This document shows positions 27,701 through 35,649 of a DNA stretch of 64,000 nt, in pieces. The notes under the pieces were generated by a model that ran no database searches, had not been told where the DNA came from, and saw only the letters and a program-made list of their open reading frames with translations. Every line of letters starts with the position of its first letter. The first letter of the stretch is position 1. Origin of the DNA: Papilionanthe hookeriana x Papilionanthe teres (lineage: Eukaryota > Streptophyta > Magnoliopsida > Asparagales > Orchidaceae); contig CM040423.1 in the NCBI GenBank assembly GCA_022702705.1, positions 44,341,575 through 44,405,574 of the forward strand, in the 5' to 3' direction. A program made the translations under genes and the position numbers.

Positions 27701-28047
27701 CTGATCACCATCAATCATCAGCTACTCACCTCCTATTGAAACCAATGTTGCAGGCCTCATTCATGCCTGTACTAGTTCTAGCGGCTCGTCTGTGCCCTGC
27801 CGGGATGGAAGCAACTCTTTTTGCTACTTTAATGTCCATCTCCAATGGCGGAAGTGTAGCTGGTGGACTTATGGGTGCTGGCCTGACTCAACTTCTTGGC
27901 ATAACCAAGGATAGCTTCACCAATTTGTCTCTCTTAATCATTCTTTGTAATCTCAGCTCATTGCTACCTCTGCCGCTGCTCACCTTACTTCCAGTCGATA
28001 TGCCAGAAGAAAAGAGGTCCGATACGAACCAAACCAAGATGAGCTGA
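1159..28047 (+). CDS. FBT1: Folate-biopterin transporter, plastid type (FBT1-like), 3' eight exons
   Basis: A polytopic BT1/FBT-family carrier of the major facilitator type. The Arabidopsis and cyanobacterial homologues move folates and pterins and are placed in the plastid envelope. Eight exons join in frame (1159-1409, 3406-3470, 3553-3715, 4182-4330, 4417-4668, 21017-21185, 21275-21367, 27754-28047) through clean GT/AG junctions and give about 477 residues. Family signatures include DLSPDNIAVAVVYFVQG, ASLPWLVKPLYGFISD, DSFPLFGYHRRSYL, VVDSMVVERARGES, TNKLGFTPEF, WFAIGDSL and ASFMPVLVLAARLCP. No stop or frameshift was found. The first exon(s), with the transit peptide and start codon, lie left of the window or left of the LTR at 1-955. 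Introns 5 and 7 are enormous and packed with transposons, mostly antisense, yet coding and splice sites are intact, so the gene is probably functional. Its identity is very likely; plastid location is inferred from family knowledge. Confidence 0.93.
1410..3405 (+). other. FBT1-like intron between exons 1 and 2
   Basis: A 2-kb AT-rich intron. It contains a perfect 28-base direct repeat (1685-1712 and 1725-1752, period 40) and a GC-richer stretch at 1840-2055 with a 69-codon open frame that matches nothing I recognise. No transposon ends could be assigned. Confidence 0.7.
3406..3470 (+). CDS. FBT1: FBT1-like exon 2 of those seen
   Basis: This 65-base micro-exon lies between acceptor CTCAG and donor GTTTAG. 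It reads TAVISGFASLPWLVKPLYGF followed by Ile-Ser, the highly conserved loop and helix with the Pro-Trp-x2-Lys-Pro motif. It ends in a split Ser codon completed by the next exon. Confidence 0.93.
3553..3715 (+). CDS. FBT1: FBT1-like exon 3 of those seen
   Basis: This exon starts by completing the Ser codon and encodes DSFPLFGYHRRSYLILSGLL plus the following membrane helix, ending SVAFSDV. The Gly-Tyr-x-Arg-Arg-Ser-Tyr loop corresponds to the cytosolic basic loop of MFS carriers. Donor GTAAGT follows. Confidence 0.93.
4182..4330 (+). CDS. FBT1: FBT1-like exon 4 of those seen
   Basis: This exon encodes VVDSMVVERARGESQSTSGS and the next helix (LCWGSSAFGGIVSSYFSG). The Asp and Glu-Arg-Ala-Arg residues are the family's conserved charged pair region. 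Acceptor ATGCAG precedes and donor GTGAGC follows. Confidence 0.93.
4417..4668 (+). CDS. FBT1: FBT1-like exon 5 of those seen
   Basis: This exon completes an Arg codon, then encodes a helix (FVFGVTAILPLMTSAVAILV), the long central loop, and the start of the second half with PSLFIFLWQATPHSDSAMFY. It ends in a split Thr codon before donor GTACGC. The giant repeat-filled intron 5 starts directly after. Confidence 0.93.
5564..5700. repeat. Harbinger/Tourist-like terminus, partner end not found
   Basis: The tribase TTA (5561-5563) is followed by GGGCCTGTTTGTTCCAGC, the same terminal pattern as the inverted-repeat elements at 43078 and 47131. No matching inverted end was found downstream, so the element is probably truncated or interrupted by the CpG-rich block. 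Confidence 0.35.
6270..7500. other. CpG-rich, pyrimidine-rich block inside intron 5
   Basis: From about 6270 the sequence is dense in intact CpG dinucleotides, unlike its surroundings. From 6790 to 7450 it becomes almost purely C/T on the plus strand, with recurring CTCGC, CGAA and CCCTC words. Long open frames exist on both strands, but they disagree with each other, are low in complexity and match no family I know. A possible donor follows (ATTCAG then GTATTG, near 7496). It could be the LTR/leader of a young retroelement or a cryptic intronic promoter. Confidence 0.45.
7602..7632 (+). repeat. A-rich tract
   Basis: A 30-base run of A with three other bases. Together with similar tracts at 8065-8081 and 12209-12233 it may mark old retroposon tails, but no LINE or SINE body was recognised next to it. 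Confidence 0.5.
7808..7950. mobile_element. Small MITE with ACATAC-type inverted ends
   Basis: The left end (TTTACGCATACCACCTAATT) and the reverse complement of the right end (TTTACATACACATCACATAC) are imperfect inverted repeats of about 40 bases. The same termini occur at 34255-34370 and 53937-54165, which makes this one member of a dispersed family. It has no coding capacity. Confidence 0.5.
8818..9055. repeat. Four-copy tandem repeat, unit about 60 bp
   Basis: Four adjacent units begin with GCACACC or a close variant (about 8818, 8879, 8939 and 8998). Each carries the words GTGAGTCA or similar, CACCTAACCTTA and TTCCTAAAC. Units differ by many substitutions, so the array is old or under loose constraint. 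It lies in the GC-richer part of intron 5, between the CpG block and the probable retroelement leader, and could be a regulatory array of a non-autonomous retroelement. Confidence 0.65.
9060..10750 (-). mobile_element. Probable retroelement internal region, non-coding
   Basis: This moderately GC-rich segment contrasts with the AT-rich intron. On the minus strand near 10330-10380 there is a short heptad-like stretch (ELELLTAMTRLHEAL) like coiled coils in plant retroelement gag proteins, but it is not embedded in a long open frame. No LTR pair, protease or reverse transcriptase motif was found. It may be the leader of a large non-autonomous element. Type and strand are uncertain. Confidence 0.3.
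12308..12529 (+). other. Unidentified 73-codon open frame with exon-like flank
   Basis: This frame follows CTGCAG at 12293-12298, which could be a splice acceptor. The residues are of mixed composition (for example GETFSSQPLGEINYDALM and GFSIEDFNVEFHRRKF) and look more protein-like than other intronic frames. I do not recognise the family. It sits in intron 5 on the host strand, so it could be a captured exon, an alternative terminal exon or chance. Confidence 0.25.
13860..15490 (+). mobile_element. Possible short non-autonomous LTR element
   Basis: Two diverged direct repeats, about 13880-14345 and 14980-15480, share an order of landmarks. These are AT-rich text with TTGTTATTTGTTTTCTTRTT, a GRATTTGTA word, TAAACCYT, a YTCTTCC block and a terminal TGATCAAGC. 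The roughly 630 bases between them have no open frame and end in a purine-rich stretch (AAGAAGGAGAA). The layout fits a terminal-repeat element with a very short interior. Boundaries are approximate and no target duplication was identified. Confidence 0.35.
15707..15919 (-). repeat. Copia 3' LTR
   Basis: On the minus strand it begins TGTCAAGGCTC just after the polypurine tract and ends in ACA at 15707. It is about 30 bases shorter than its partner because of internal deletions. Confidence 0.9.
15883..16209 (-). pseudogene. Copia RNase H remnant
   Basis: This 108-codon open frame carries LYCDNTSAIALTNNPVFYAR, TKHIEIEYHFIRE and the terminal DLFAKSL motif, the standard C-terminal RNase H of copia elements. 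It is the best-preserved part of the element and runs into the 3' LTR. Confidence 0.85.
16300..17527 (-). pseudogene. Copia reverse transcriptase remnant
   Basis: Fragments in several frames carry the family's landmarks in order: KHPHWHKAMSIEFQALKSQG (RT entry), ARNWLVLQPDVSNAFLRGHL (the region holding the first catalytic Asp, here in D-V-S-N-A-F), then VGSLKYL- and YADSD-like pieces near 16379-16591. Frames break repeatedly, so the enzyme is dead. Confidence 0.75.
17655..18852 (-). pseudogene. Copia GAG-pre-integrase and integrase remnant
   Basis: The segment at 18496-18852 carries LLRSLHHVPNLAYNL, the typical GAG-pre-integrase lead. The segment at 17655-18062 carries the end of the integrase (PLHPWVDTMLTTYYLI) and, after a frame jump, the C-terminal motif with KQRKSIFPSMLYS. 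The catalytic core between them is not recoverable in one frame. Confidence 0.7.
19316..19726 (-). pseudogene. Copia gag remnant
   Basis: This 136-codon open frame begins MAKTKN about 130 bases inside the 5' LTR, the usual copia gag position. It is followed after a frameshift by a basic stretch (19030-19248) ending in CQICNK, the first half of a CCHC zinc knuckle whose second half is shifted out of frame and lacks the final Cys. Confidence 0.75.
19871..20114 (-). repeat. Copia 5' LTR
   Basis: On the minus strand it starts TGTCAAGACTC and ends AGTCTACA directly before the primer-binding site. It pairs with 15707-15919: both contain blocks such as AAGTAAGGATAGCATT and TATCACGATTCA in the same order (plus-strand reading). 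Confidence 0.9.
21017..21185 (+). CDS. FBT1: FBT1-like exon 6 of those seen
   Basis: This exon resumes the reading frame 16.3 kb downstream by completing the Thr codon: TNKLGFTPEFMGRVKLVTSV, then two membrane helices ending in Gly-Met-Thr-Gln. Acceptor GTACAG precedes. Donor GTGCTT is usable but weak. If it is not used, translation runs through to a stop at 21242, which would give a truncated product. Confidence 0.92.
21275..21367 (+). CDS. FBT1: FBT1-like exon 7 of those seen
   Basis: This exon of 93 bases (31 codons) reads LLVTGLNREFGISDQWFAIG then DSLIITVLSQ. It is phase-neutral on both sides, so skipping it would keep the frame. Donor GTGATT opens the 6.4-kb intron 7. Confidence 0.92.
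21480..21980. repeat. GAGCTCG-rich inverted-repeat segment
   Basis: GAGCTTGAGCGAG and GCTCGTTCA words near the left end are answered by CGGCTCGTTTAG and AACGAGCTTTTTTGACAGCC near the right end. Similar sequence recurs at 37630-37800 and 38044-38666, so this is a dispersed family. Microsatellites (TA)n and (GA)n interrupt it at 21762-21797. Confidence 0.4.
22960..24070. repeat. Pyrimidine-rich block, LTR-leader-like
   Basis: This C/T-rich plus-strand region has CpG-containing words and short conflicting frames on both strands. It resembles the block at 6800-7450 in style but not in detailed sequence. No second LTR or primer-binding site was identified. I see no gene in it. Confidence 0.3.
24284..24692. 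repeat. 203-bp tandem duplication
   Basis: Unit A (24284-24486) and unit B (24487-about 24692) share blocks in order: ATTTTCT, AAGGCCCRTCGCAT, TTTTGAGATYGC, GTTAAATATTAT, TGCTCCC, GTGTCTTACGA and CCCCTWRCARGGGTTG. They abut exactly. Telomere-like ACCCTAAACCCTAAACC lies just upstream at 24266-24283. Confidence 0.75.
27754..28047 (+). CDS. FBT1: FBT1-like terminal exon
   Basis: This exon starts after TTGCAG and encodes ASFMPVLVLAARLCPAGMEA, the Thr-Leu-Phe-Ala-Thr-Leu-Met-Ser helix with a Gly-rich turn, and a final helix followed by a short acidic and basic tail ending KMS, then TGA. The tail length fits the family C terminus. Confidence 0.94.
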   Translation, partial: ASFMPVLVLAARLCPAGMEATLFATLMSISNGGSVAGGLMGAGLTQLLGITKDSFTNLSLLIILCNLSSLLPLPLLTLLPVDMPEEKRSDTNQTKMS

Positions 28048-28717
28048 TCATCATCTTTTGGCTTTTCTTCTTCTCAATCAACTTGGGAAGGAATACTCAG
28101 AATGAATGCTTTGAAGCCACATAATGTGTCTGCGTTTGAGCTTAAAGATGCGGTTTTGGTTCTTAACAGAGGAAAATAGAATTGGAAAACAAGTTTCTTC
28201 ACTGAAAATGTGTTTCCTCACTGTAAAAGAACAGCAAGTTTCAGAACGCTTTGTTTGCTGCTGCTTCTGCTCGAATTCACCGTCGCTAAGTACACCTGGT
28301 ACTTGCTTTTCATTGCTTTTTTAAATGTTAATATGTTTTGTTGTATAACTAAATGCTTTATTGTTAGTATTTGCTGCTCATCTTTCAACACACATGACTG
28401 TAAATTTTGAATGTTATTGAAAACAAATTCATAATTACAGGCGATGCCGCCCTTTTTTAGTCATACTGTAGAGTATTACCATTGTTAGCTTCACAATCAC
28501 TCATGTTCAGTTTCATGAACCCCATCAAATTGGTATCTTTAAGTTATATGCATGCCTTCATTCATGATTTCTAGCGATTTTTTTTCCCCGTCTTTTTTAA
28601 TATTTATTGATGCAAAGATGAATCAGGGTTTGGTTTCTCAATGCAATTAGTATTTTAAGCCAAATTGATGATCTGTTGAAGAAATAGATGTTGAATAAAA
28701 TAAATAAAGCAAATCAA
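28048..28717 (+). other. FBT1-like 3' UTR and flank
   Basis: This stretch has no coding frame of interest. The first few hundred bases are less AT-rich than the following DNA and probably form the 3' UTR. No unambiguous polyadenylation signal can be fixed. Confidence 0.5.
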
Positions 28718-28979
28718 GGGTTTGTTTGGGATAACTTTCTGTCTGCTTTGCTTTTCAGACCGCCACCACACTTCTGTTTGTGAAATTGCTTGTCGTTTTT
28801 AGAAATTTCTTTGGTAAAAAAGTGTTTTTTAAACATGAGTTGTTAAAGCGTGATGGTTGTCAAAAAGTTACGTTCTTATTTTTTAAAATAATAGTCGTTG
28901 CAGTATTTTGAAAAGCAATTTCTTCGAAAATAACTTTACAAATGCTTCTTCAAAAGTTATAGCTATCCCAAATGGACCT
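28718..28979. mobile_element. MITE with GGGTTTGTTTGGGATAAC-type ends
   Basis: The left end GGGTTTGTTTGGGATA matches the reverse complement of the right end AGGTCCATTTGGGATA. Direct copies of CAA (28715-28717 and 28980-28982) flank it. The 262-bp length, lack of coding and Tourist-like termini place it with non-autonomous PIF/Harbinger-type elements. Confidence 0.65.
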
Positions 28980-29015
28980 CAAGTCTCGACATTTCAAAGA
29001 GGCAACTTACATTAA

Positions 29016-29405
29016 GGGTTTGTTTGGGGTTTTGAAGTAGTTGTGAAGTTATTGTTAAAAAGTTGTTATGGCTATTACAAATTTTATATATATATATATC
29101 AGACAACATATTTCTGGCAGCCACACACTATAATGATATATATCAGTCCGGTTGTAAATGTAGTATTTTGTAAAAATAAACGAATAAAACTAAGGAGCTG
29201 CAACTTTATTGCACAAGATTTTGAACTCGAAAAATGAAAATTTTATTTGAGCAAAATTTATTTTGAATATATAACTGAACATCTATTAATATTATTTTTT
29301 TCTCTATTTAACATAAAATAAAAATATTATCACTCTTAATTGAAAGTTAGTCATACAAAATTTATCAATTTAATTTTAAATTTTATAATCAACCAAAACA
29401 AGCCC
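29016..29405. mobile_element. MITE with GGGTTTGTTTGGGG-type ends
   Basis: The left end GGGTTTGTTTGGGGTTTTGA and the reverse complement of the right end (GGGCTTGTTTTGGTTGA) are inverted repeats. TTAA precedes the element, but the right flank (AATG) does not give a clean duplication. It lies 36 bases after the previous MITE, and the interior is AT-rich. Confidence 0.55.
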
Positions 29406-30060
29406 AATGTATTTATAGGACTAACACCTAAAATTTGATTTTGTTGCATTTATGTACCTAATCTTCTTTATATGCTTATGGATGTGATTCATGTTTTAAA
29501 TAAAACCGAAGATTATACTTCTAAAATAAATTCAGAAGTTCTTTAGGAACAAATTTCATAAGGAGATATCCATGAGTAAGCACTCAAACATTTGAGTGAT
29601 AGAACTTGATTATTTTGATAAAACAAAGCACTTCATAAATACATAGTAATCCTCTCATATGTAAGAAATTTAAACACTTCTTCAATTTATAAAGTTGAAA
29701 AGTATGCCAAGTGATAAAATATAGTTGTTATTTCTTTTGATATCAAATCTAGAATGACATGTACCTTAAGAATATGATTTTAGCATCTTTGATGACCTCA
29801 ATATTCAAATAGAACTCTTCAAATTTGTTTGCATATTCCTTTAATGAAATAAATTGATATGATGCATTAATGCAATTAGTATAGTACATGAACGTTTTAA
29901 TGCAAAGGAAATTATAGGGTTCACATATCACAAGTCACCAAATACCCCAATGCCTATTTGTTTTAAATGAAAGATAACAATAGTAAATTTTAAGCCAACT
30001 AAATAATGAATTGATAGAAAATGCGTGAGAATTTCAACAATAAATTTAAGTAAATAAAAT
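29406..30060. other. AT-rich intergenic DNA
   Basis: I see no gene, repeat boundary or regulatory element that can be supported here. The short open frames are AT-rich chance frames. Confidence 0.6.
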
Positions 30061-30785
30061 CAACGAGTAAACGACTTATTTTTGACTTTCTGAAAGCTGT
30101 CAAAATGTAGATAATGTATAAGAAATATATAAGAGCAAAAAGTATTCATGCAAAGAAAAAATAGTCTCATGCTAACACAAAGTGACTTCTCCAATCAAAT
30201 AATAGTAACTATATCTCACTAGAAAAAAGTGCACATGAGCTTGTTGTTCAATCCAAATACAATTTCAATTACATATCTTGTTTTATTATTTTTTGGCTAC
30301 TTAAAAATCTATACTTTTATATAAAGTTTAGTGGATGCAATCTAAATTAAAATTTAAATTAATCTAAAATGTTGAATTTGATTTGTCGGTGAATTACACC
30401 TAAATAAAATTGACTATATCTCACTAGAAAAAGTATGCATTGATTTGTTGTTCAATCCAAAAACAATTTCAATTACTTATATTATTATTTATTGCCTCCT
30501 TAAAAATGTTTACTTATTGATAAATTTATCCTAGGTTCAATCTTAACTAAAATTTTCATTAATCTAAAATGTTGAATTCATATTCATTCGTGAATCATAC
30601 CCAAAGAATAGAATAAAAAATGAGAGATGGGTGGAGAGAAAGAGAGAGAGATGAATGAGCAGTAAGCAATTATGTTTTATTCTTAAAATATTACTTCTAT
30701 TAATAAATTGATGATATGTTGATCATAAATAGGTCTTGAATAAAATAATTAAAGCAAATCAAGTCACTTTAAGCCATGGTAATTT

Positions 30786-30788
<3 letters not shown>

Positions 30789-30871
<83 letters not shown>
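30789..30871. repeat. (TA)n microsatellite, about 41 units
   Basis: An uninterrupted alternating TA run of over 80 bases. Confidence 0.97.
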
Positions 30872-30872
<1 letters not shown>

Positions 30873-31160
30873 CTCAAAAGTCAAATGAATATGGTTAAGG
30901 CAAATATATATATCTTTTAGTTATTATATCAGCCCATGATATTATAGCTTTTTTCCCAACTTCAACTTTTACCTCTTTATAGTCATCCAATAAATTTAAG
31001 TTTAATTACTTAATTTTATTTCTATAAATTACACTTATTATTCATTGAGTATGATTTATCATTCAAAATTTTGAAAGCAGGTTTGTAATCGCCATGTAAA
31101 GAGCTTGAGGATCAATATTTTCATCAAAGGTGAGAATTTCCAACGAGAAGTAAATAATAA

Positions 31161-31202
31161 CCATAAACCCTAAACCCTAAAAACTAAACCTTAAACCCTA
31201 AG
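31161..31202. repeat. Interstitial telomere-like repeats
   Basis: CCATAAACCCTAAACCCTAA is followed by imperfect CTAAACCTTAAACCCTAAG. These are degenerate plant-type (CCCTAAA)n units within the 350-bp repeat region. Confidence 0.7.
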
Positions 31203-31689
31203 CAAACGACTTAAAATTGACTTTTTGACCAAAAATAAAAGTACTGAAATTCATTAAAAAAATACATAAGAAATATATAAGTGCAAATAGTATTCATGCA
31301 AAGAAAAATTCATCTCATGCTAGCACAAAGTGACTTCTTTTGAAATCAAATATTATTGACTATACCTCACAAGGAAGCACATGGGCTTCTCATTCAATCC
31401 AAATGCAATTTCAATCATATATCTTATATTATTATTTATGGACTCCTTAAAAATCTATACTTGTAGATAAAGTTATAATGTGTTCAATCTTAATTAAAAT
31501 TTATATTAATCTAAAATGTTGAATTTAGATTTATCTGTGAATCACATCCAAGAAATGGAACATAAATAATAAGAGAGAGATATTGAAATAAAAAAATGAA
31601 TAGTAAACCATTGCATATTATTCATATAATGTTTATCATATTTATAGAAGAGACGATACAATGATGGTGTTACATTTTTTTGCGCTTTT

Positions 31690-32140
31690 TGGAAGAGGTA
31701 TGTACTGCAGTATTTTTAGTATTGTACATGTATGAGCTTTCGCCTTGTTGCTAAGCTTAGCTGGCTTAAGGTCAACATGATCAACTTGATCGGCTGAGCT
31801 TGATTGGCATGGGTCGATCAGCTGATCTAAACATGGTTGTCAATTATTGATCTTTGGTGAGGAGCCTCTGGTGCGTCCATGAGATGGTTGAAGATCTTTG
31901 GATCAACCTTAATATATGGTAGGCTAATGGTTGTGTTGGTTGTCTTTGTAGTGAGTGCTTGACTGCTCGCTTGGATCTATCTATTTGAATAGCTTATGCT
32001 CGGATCATCCAGTCAACTACTTGTCCTCCTCGTAGTTTGATCAATTTTGGTTTTCTTCGATTGGCTCGTATGACTTCACTCGAACAGTCAAGTGAGCCTT
32101 ACAATCTCCCAGCAGTGGTGCAACCTTCACTATACTCTTT
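31690..32140 (+). repeat. Dispersed GC-richer repeat (family member 1)
   Basis: It shares the block TTGATCTTTGGTGAGGAGCC with the reverse complement of 39370-39720 and is rich in TGATC and GCTCG words. A related vocabulary (AAGCTCANCCGA) recurs at 58420-58700. It is probably LTR remains of one retroelement family. No coding is recognisable. Confidence 0.45.
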
Positions 32141-33008
32141 CCTTTTGGACTTTTCGATCTCTTTATGGTCGTGCTGACACATTTTTTATGTTTATAAAAA
32201 ATCTTTAGTGAATTTAAGTTTCATAAACAGTGATACAATTTTCAAGAATGATGAGTGAGAGACATAAATGCACCCACCCATATATATATAAAAACTTATT
32301 GGTTCAATGACACATGTATGGTAGGTAAGTGTATTAATCAAACCAAACTATAGAACTGTTGATTTATGTGGTTTGGATGATTAAAAGAAAAAAAAATGAA
32401 AAAATGAACTATTTCGACTAATTTGGTGTCCAAATATGCTTCAATTTACGCAATCTTTTTGCTGTTGAAATTGGTAAGATGAATGACGAAAGCACTTTAC
32501 CCATTCCAGTTGTTTGGACCAAATTATCAGTCAAATTGTTGCGTATAGCTTTTGCCCATAACCATTATTTAATTCTAATATTTGAATTAATTTAATTCCT
32601 CGCACAATTCTTATGAATTTACATGTCTAACTTCTATACTTTCATATTTATATTATCCAGCACCATATCTTAAAATATCACAACTACTATTCAAGTGAGA
32701 TATATTTAATTTTATGATATGATTATGATATTAAAGAATTATAAATATTATCCATTTTTCGATTTTAAAAATTTATTGTATGCATGTAAATTTTTTTAAA
32801 ATAAAATTCAATTGAATAGTAATCCTTAGAGTAATCTTCAATTTGAATTGTTTAACCACAACCCAAACTATTTAATGTTTATCTATATGGATGGATATAC
32901 ATGATGTATGATAAGGTATTATTAAGACAATAATAAGATATTTAAATATTTAAAAAATAATATTTAGTATCAATTATCAACAAGCTCCAAATAGCCTTGG
33001 GAGACTAA

Positions 33009-33240
33009 GGGTCTGTTTGGGGCAGCTGCAGCTTATTAATAATCTGCTGATAAATTGATTAAAAATAATCTGCTGATAAGATAGGTGCGGTGGTAATTAC
33101 AAATTCTTTTTTTTTTTTTTTTTTGAAAAAACTAGACAACAGTCAGAAAGCTGCCACCGCACTTAGATAGATGCGGTGTGAAAAATTCATTTTCTGCATT
33201 TTGAAAACCATAAAGCTGCCAAAATACAGTTTACCCAAAT
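33009..33240. mobile_element. TAA-flanked Tourist-like MITE
   Basis: TAA at 33006-33008 is followed by GGGTCTGTTTGGGGCAGC, and the right end reads AAGCTGCC...TTTACCCAAATAA. The interior has GTGCGGTGG and CCACCGCAC words that pair as an internal palindrome around a T18 tract. The right boundary is approximate. Confidence 0.5.
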
Positions 33241-34254
33241 AAATCATATGCCAAGTTGTTACAAATTTCACTATGAAAAATTGAGGGAAATCTTGTACCT
33301 AACAATAAACATTGGGATTTAAAAAATGTGTTTTGAAACTAGTTTAACTAACCTTACCTTTGTAGGTCTTACATATTTTTGGTTCCATTGTACATCAATC
33401 TTAATAAATTCTTAATTAATGAAGTTTAGCTTGATATTCTTGTTCTTATTATAAAATTATGGAGGAAAAATGCTCTGACAACTCCCCCATTACCCAACCT
33501 CCACCTAACCTCATCTTCCAAAGAACATATTCTTATTCAAATATTACTAGATGGCTTGTAACAATTTTACCTGATCATATGCCTTAGGAGACGCCATCTT
33601 TGTTCTTTACAACAAACATGATGCTCTTCAAAAGCTCGTTAAAAGCCAAGAATAGTCCAATTACAACAAACTTAATCCCAATCTCCTTATTTAACCCCTT
33701 TTTTTTTTTTTTACAGATTTGTTGCTAAGATTTGACCAATCACTTGAGAAAGTGGCTGTTGCTTGTATTAATGATCTACTTTATTCACGTTGCTAAGGAC
33801 AAATTCGGAATTTATCCTCTTTTTTCTTTTTTGGCTGCTAAGAATTCAAAGAGCAAAGCCGCGACAAACGCGCTAAATTTGTTGAAAATGTAGACAAAAA
33901 TTCAAATCCCATAGCACTGCCCCATACAATTGTGATTTTGTTGAAAATGTAGACAAAACGCGCTAAATTTTTTGTTAAAAGCAGATTTAAAGTTATCTAA
34001 AAATAACATTATCACAATGTAATTTTGGGACTTAAACAAGTGCAGATATGTCCATCCACCATGCTCGTAAAATAATATAAAGAGTATTGTTGACGTATTC
34101 ACACTAAAATTAGTATTTAAACAAGGATTGATACAATACCCAAGAGTTGGTTAGGTCGATTAACTTTGAAGAGTGATTTAAGACTGGAATTCACCTCTAC
34201 CAAATCGATAGCCAAGTGTGCTTGCAGATTTCATAAAGCATATAAAAATGGAGG
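33241..34254. other. AT-rich intergenic DNA
   Basis: No supportable gene. A short direct repeat, TTGTTGAAAATGTAGACAAA, occurs at about 33869 and again at about 33938. Confidence 0.55.
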
Positions 34255-34370
34255 ATTTACATACACCCACTCAATTCTTACATCCAACAATTAAACGTCA
34301 AAATGTACCTATGCAAAGTTTAAGTGTTAGATATGTAAAAACATAAGAATTGTGTGGCGTGTATGTAAAT
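34255..34370. mobile_element. 116-bp MITE with ATTTACATACAC inverted ends
   Basis: The left end ATTTACATACACCCACTCAA and the reverse complement of the right end ATTTACATACACGCCACACA share most positions, and the pairing continues through AATTCTTA. It can fold into a near-complete hairpin. It belongs to the family also seen at 7808-7950 and 53937-54165. Confidence 0.7.
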
Positions 34371-34599
34371 GGCCCAACAAAATTTAGAAATTCAATCGGG
34401 TGGAACATGGAAATCATAAAAATTTTACATTCAGTTTGAAAATCAAATTGTATGGTAACATAGTAAACTATGAAACAAAGAAACATAAAATCGCGTACTA
34501 AAATTAAAGTCTAATTGCATCCAGCAGAAGAGCAATTTTACAGATAAACTCGCCTATCTTTCCTATATAAAAACATAACTACCGGCAGATAGCCTTTAT

Positions 34600-35649
34600 T
34601 CATAAAGGATGAAATGAACAGGATTTCATCACCGCGACTGATGAAAGAAGAACCGGCACCAGTACATTCTCCAGTACAGATCTAGTTAACACCAAAAAAA
34701 AAAAAAAGATGTAATTTAGATGGTGATTCCGTAAAATCAGGAATAAAGTGTGTTGCTATGAAAAAATGAGAACTGAATAGATATGCTTACCTCGATATTG
34801 AGATTTTTTTTCAGCTGAACTCCATGAAGATTTAGATTTTGAACAACAAAACTAAAAACAGACCCGACTTACTCTGAAACTAAGAAATAGAAGATGAGGG
34901 TTTTGCGAACGAGTATGGCAGATATAAAGATGGACATGAAAATGAAAATTTTAAGGTGAAGGACGAAGCAAGAATTCAAATTTATGGAGTTGGATATAAA
35001 AAACAAAAAACACAAAAAAGAAGAACAAACGTTACCACCAATATGCAAGGAAAGATAAACAAAGAAAAAAAAAAAAGGGTGGAGTCATTCTTTCAACCTC
35101 CCAACTTTTCCTTTACAAAAAACCAGGAAAAGTGGCCAGGGACAGAAGAAGCCTTCGGAAAGCATCATAGTCAGTAGAAGAATGAGGTGAGAAAGCAAAA
35201 GAAACTAGGGGAGATGAGCAGGGGAGGAGAAATGATACATAGCTAAGTAACTTAGACAATAAACTAGAGACTCAATCAAACTCTTGATAAGCAACGAATC
35301 CTACTTATCCTACTAAGAGATGTACAGAAACCGTGTGTCATACAATAAACTACCAGGATTCTACAACAGAAAAGACAGACAAGAGATTCAGATCAAGGAT
35401 AGATAAATTTAAAGCTAGAAACCTCCAAAGGTAAAGGAGTGCCCATTACCAGAGAGAGCCACACCCAATTTTATGATCAAACATACTGCTACGTTAGACA
35501 TCCTATAAGATTCTTTCGAAAAGGACCACCTTGATTGGTAAGAAGCGACGCCACTCACCATGTTATTCACAATTTGTATATACAACTTATCAGAAACCAA
35601 CCGCATCAGCACCTTGTAACAGTAAAGAAACACAAATCCTCAATAGACC
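34600..35649 (-). other. Probable 3' flank of the PNRC-motif gene
   Basis: No coding sequence is evident. The stretch includes A-rich tracts and purine-rich sequence on the plus strand. Part of it is probably 3' UTR or 3'-UTR intron of the gene starting at 36219 on the minus strand. Confidence 0.4.

Larger units (their letters stand above)
21368..27753 (+). other. Giant FBT1-like intron 7 (6.4 kb)
   Basis: A repeat-laden intron. At 21480-21980 an inverted-repeat segment is rich in GAGCTCG/CGAGC words, with TA and GA microsatellites at 21762-21797. At 22960-24070 a pyrimidine-rich, CpG-containing block resembles an LTR or retroelement leader but has no recognisable partner. At 24284-24692 a 203-bp tandem duplication is followed by AT-rich slippery sequence. 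At 25800-26300 a moderately GC-rich unidentified repeat ends. The remainder to 27753 is plain AT-rich intron DNA. Confidence 0.75.
30065..31632. repeat. Diverged 350-bp repeat family around a (TA)n tract
   Basis: The segment 30065-30410 recurs at 31203-31560 (shared GTATTCATGCAAAGAAAAA, CTCATGCTARCACAAAGTGA, TAATCTAAAATGTTGAATTT in order). The second part is present a third time at 30411-30605, giving a partial tandem. GA-rich tails at 30635-30655 and 31565-31580 also correspond. Nothing in it codes for protein. It may be pieces of a larger AT-rich transposon. Confidence 0.65.

Noticed and set aside
30789..30871. TA run as an origin or scaffold attachment site
   Set aside because: It is a simple microsatellite, and nothing else supports such a role.
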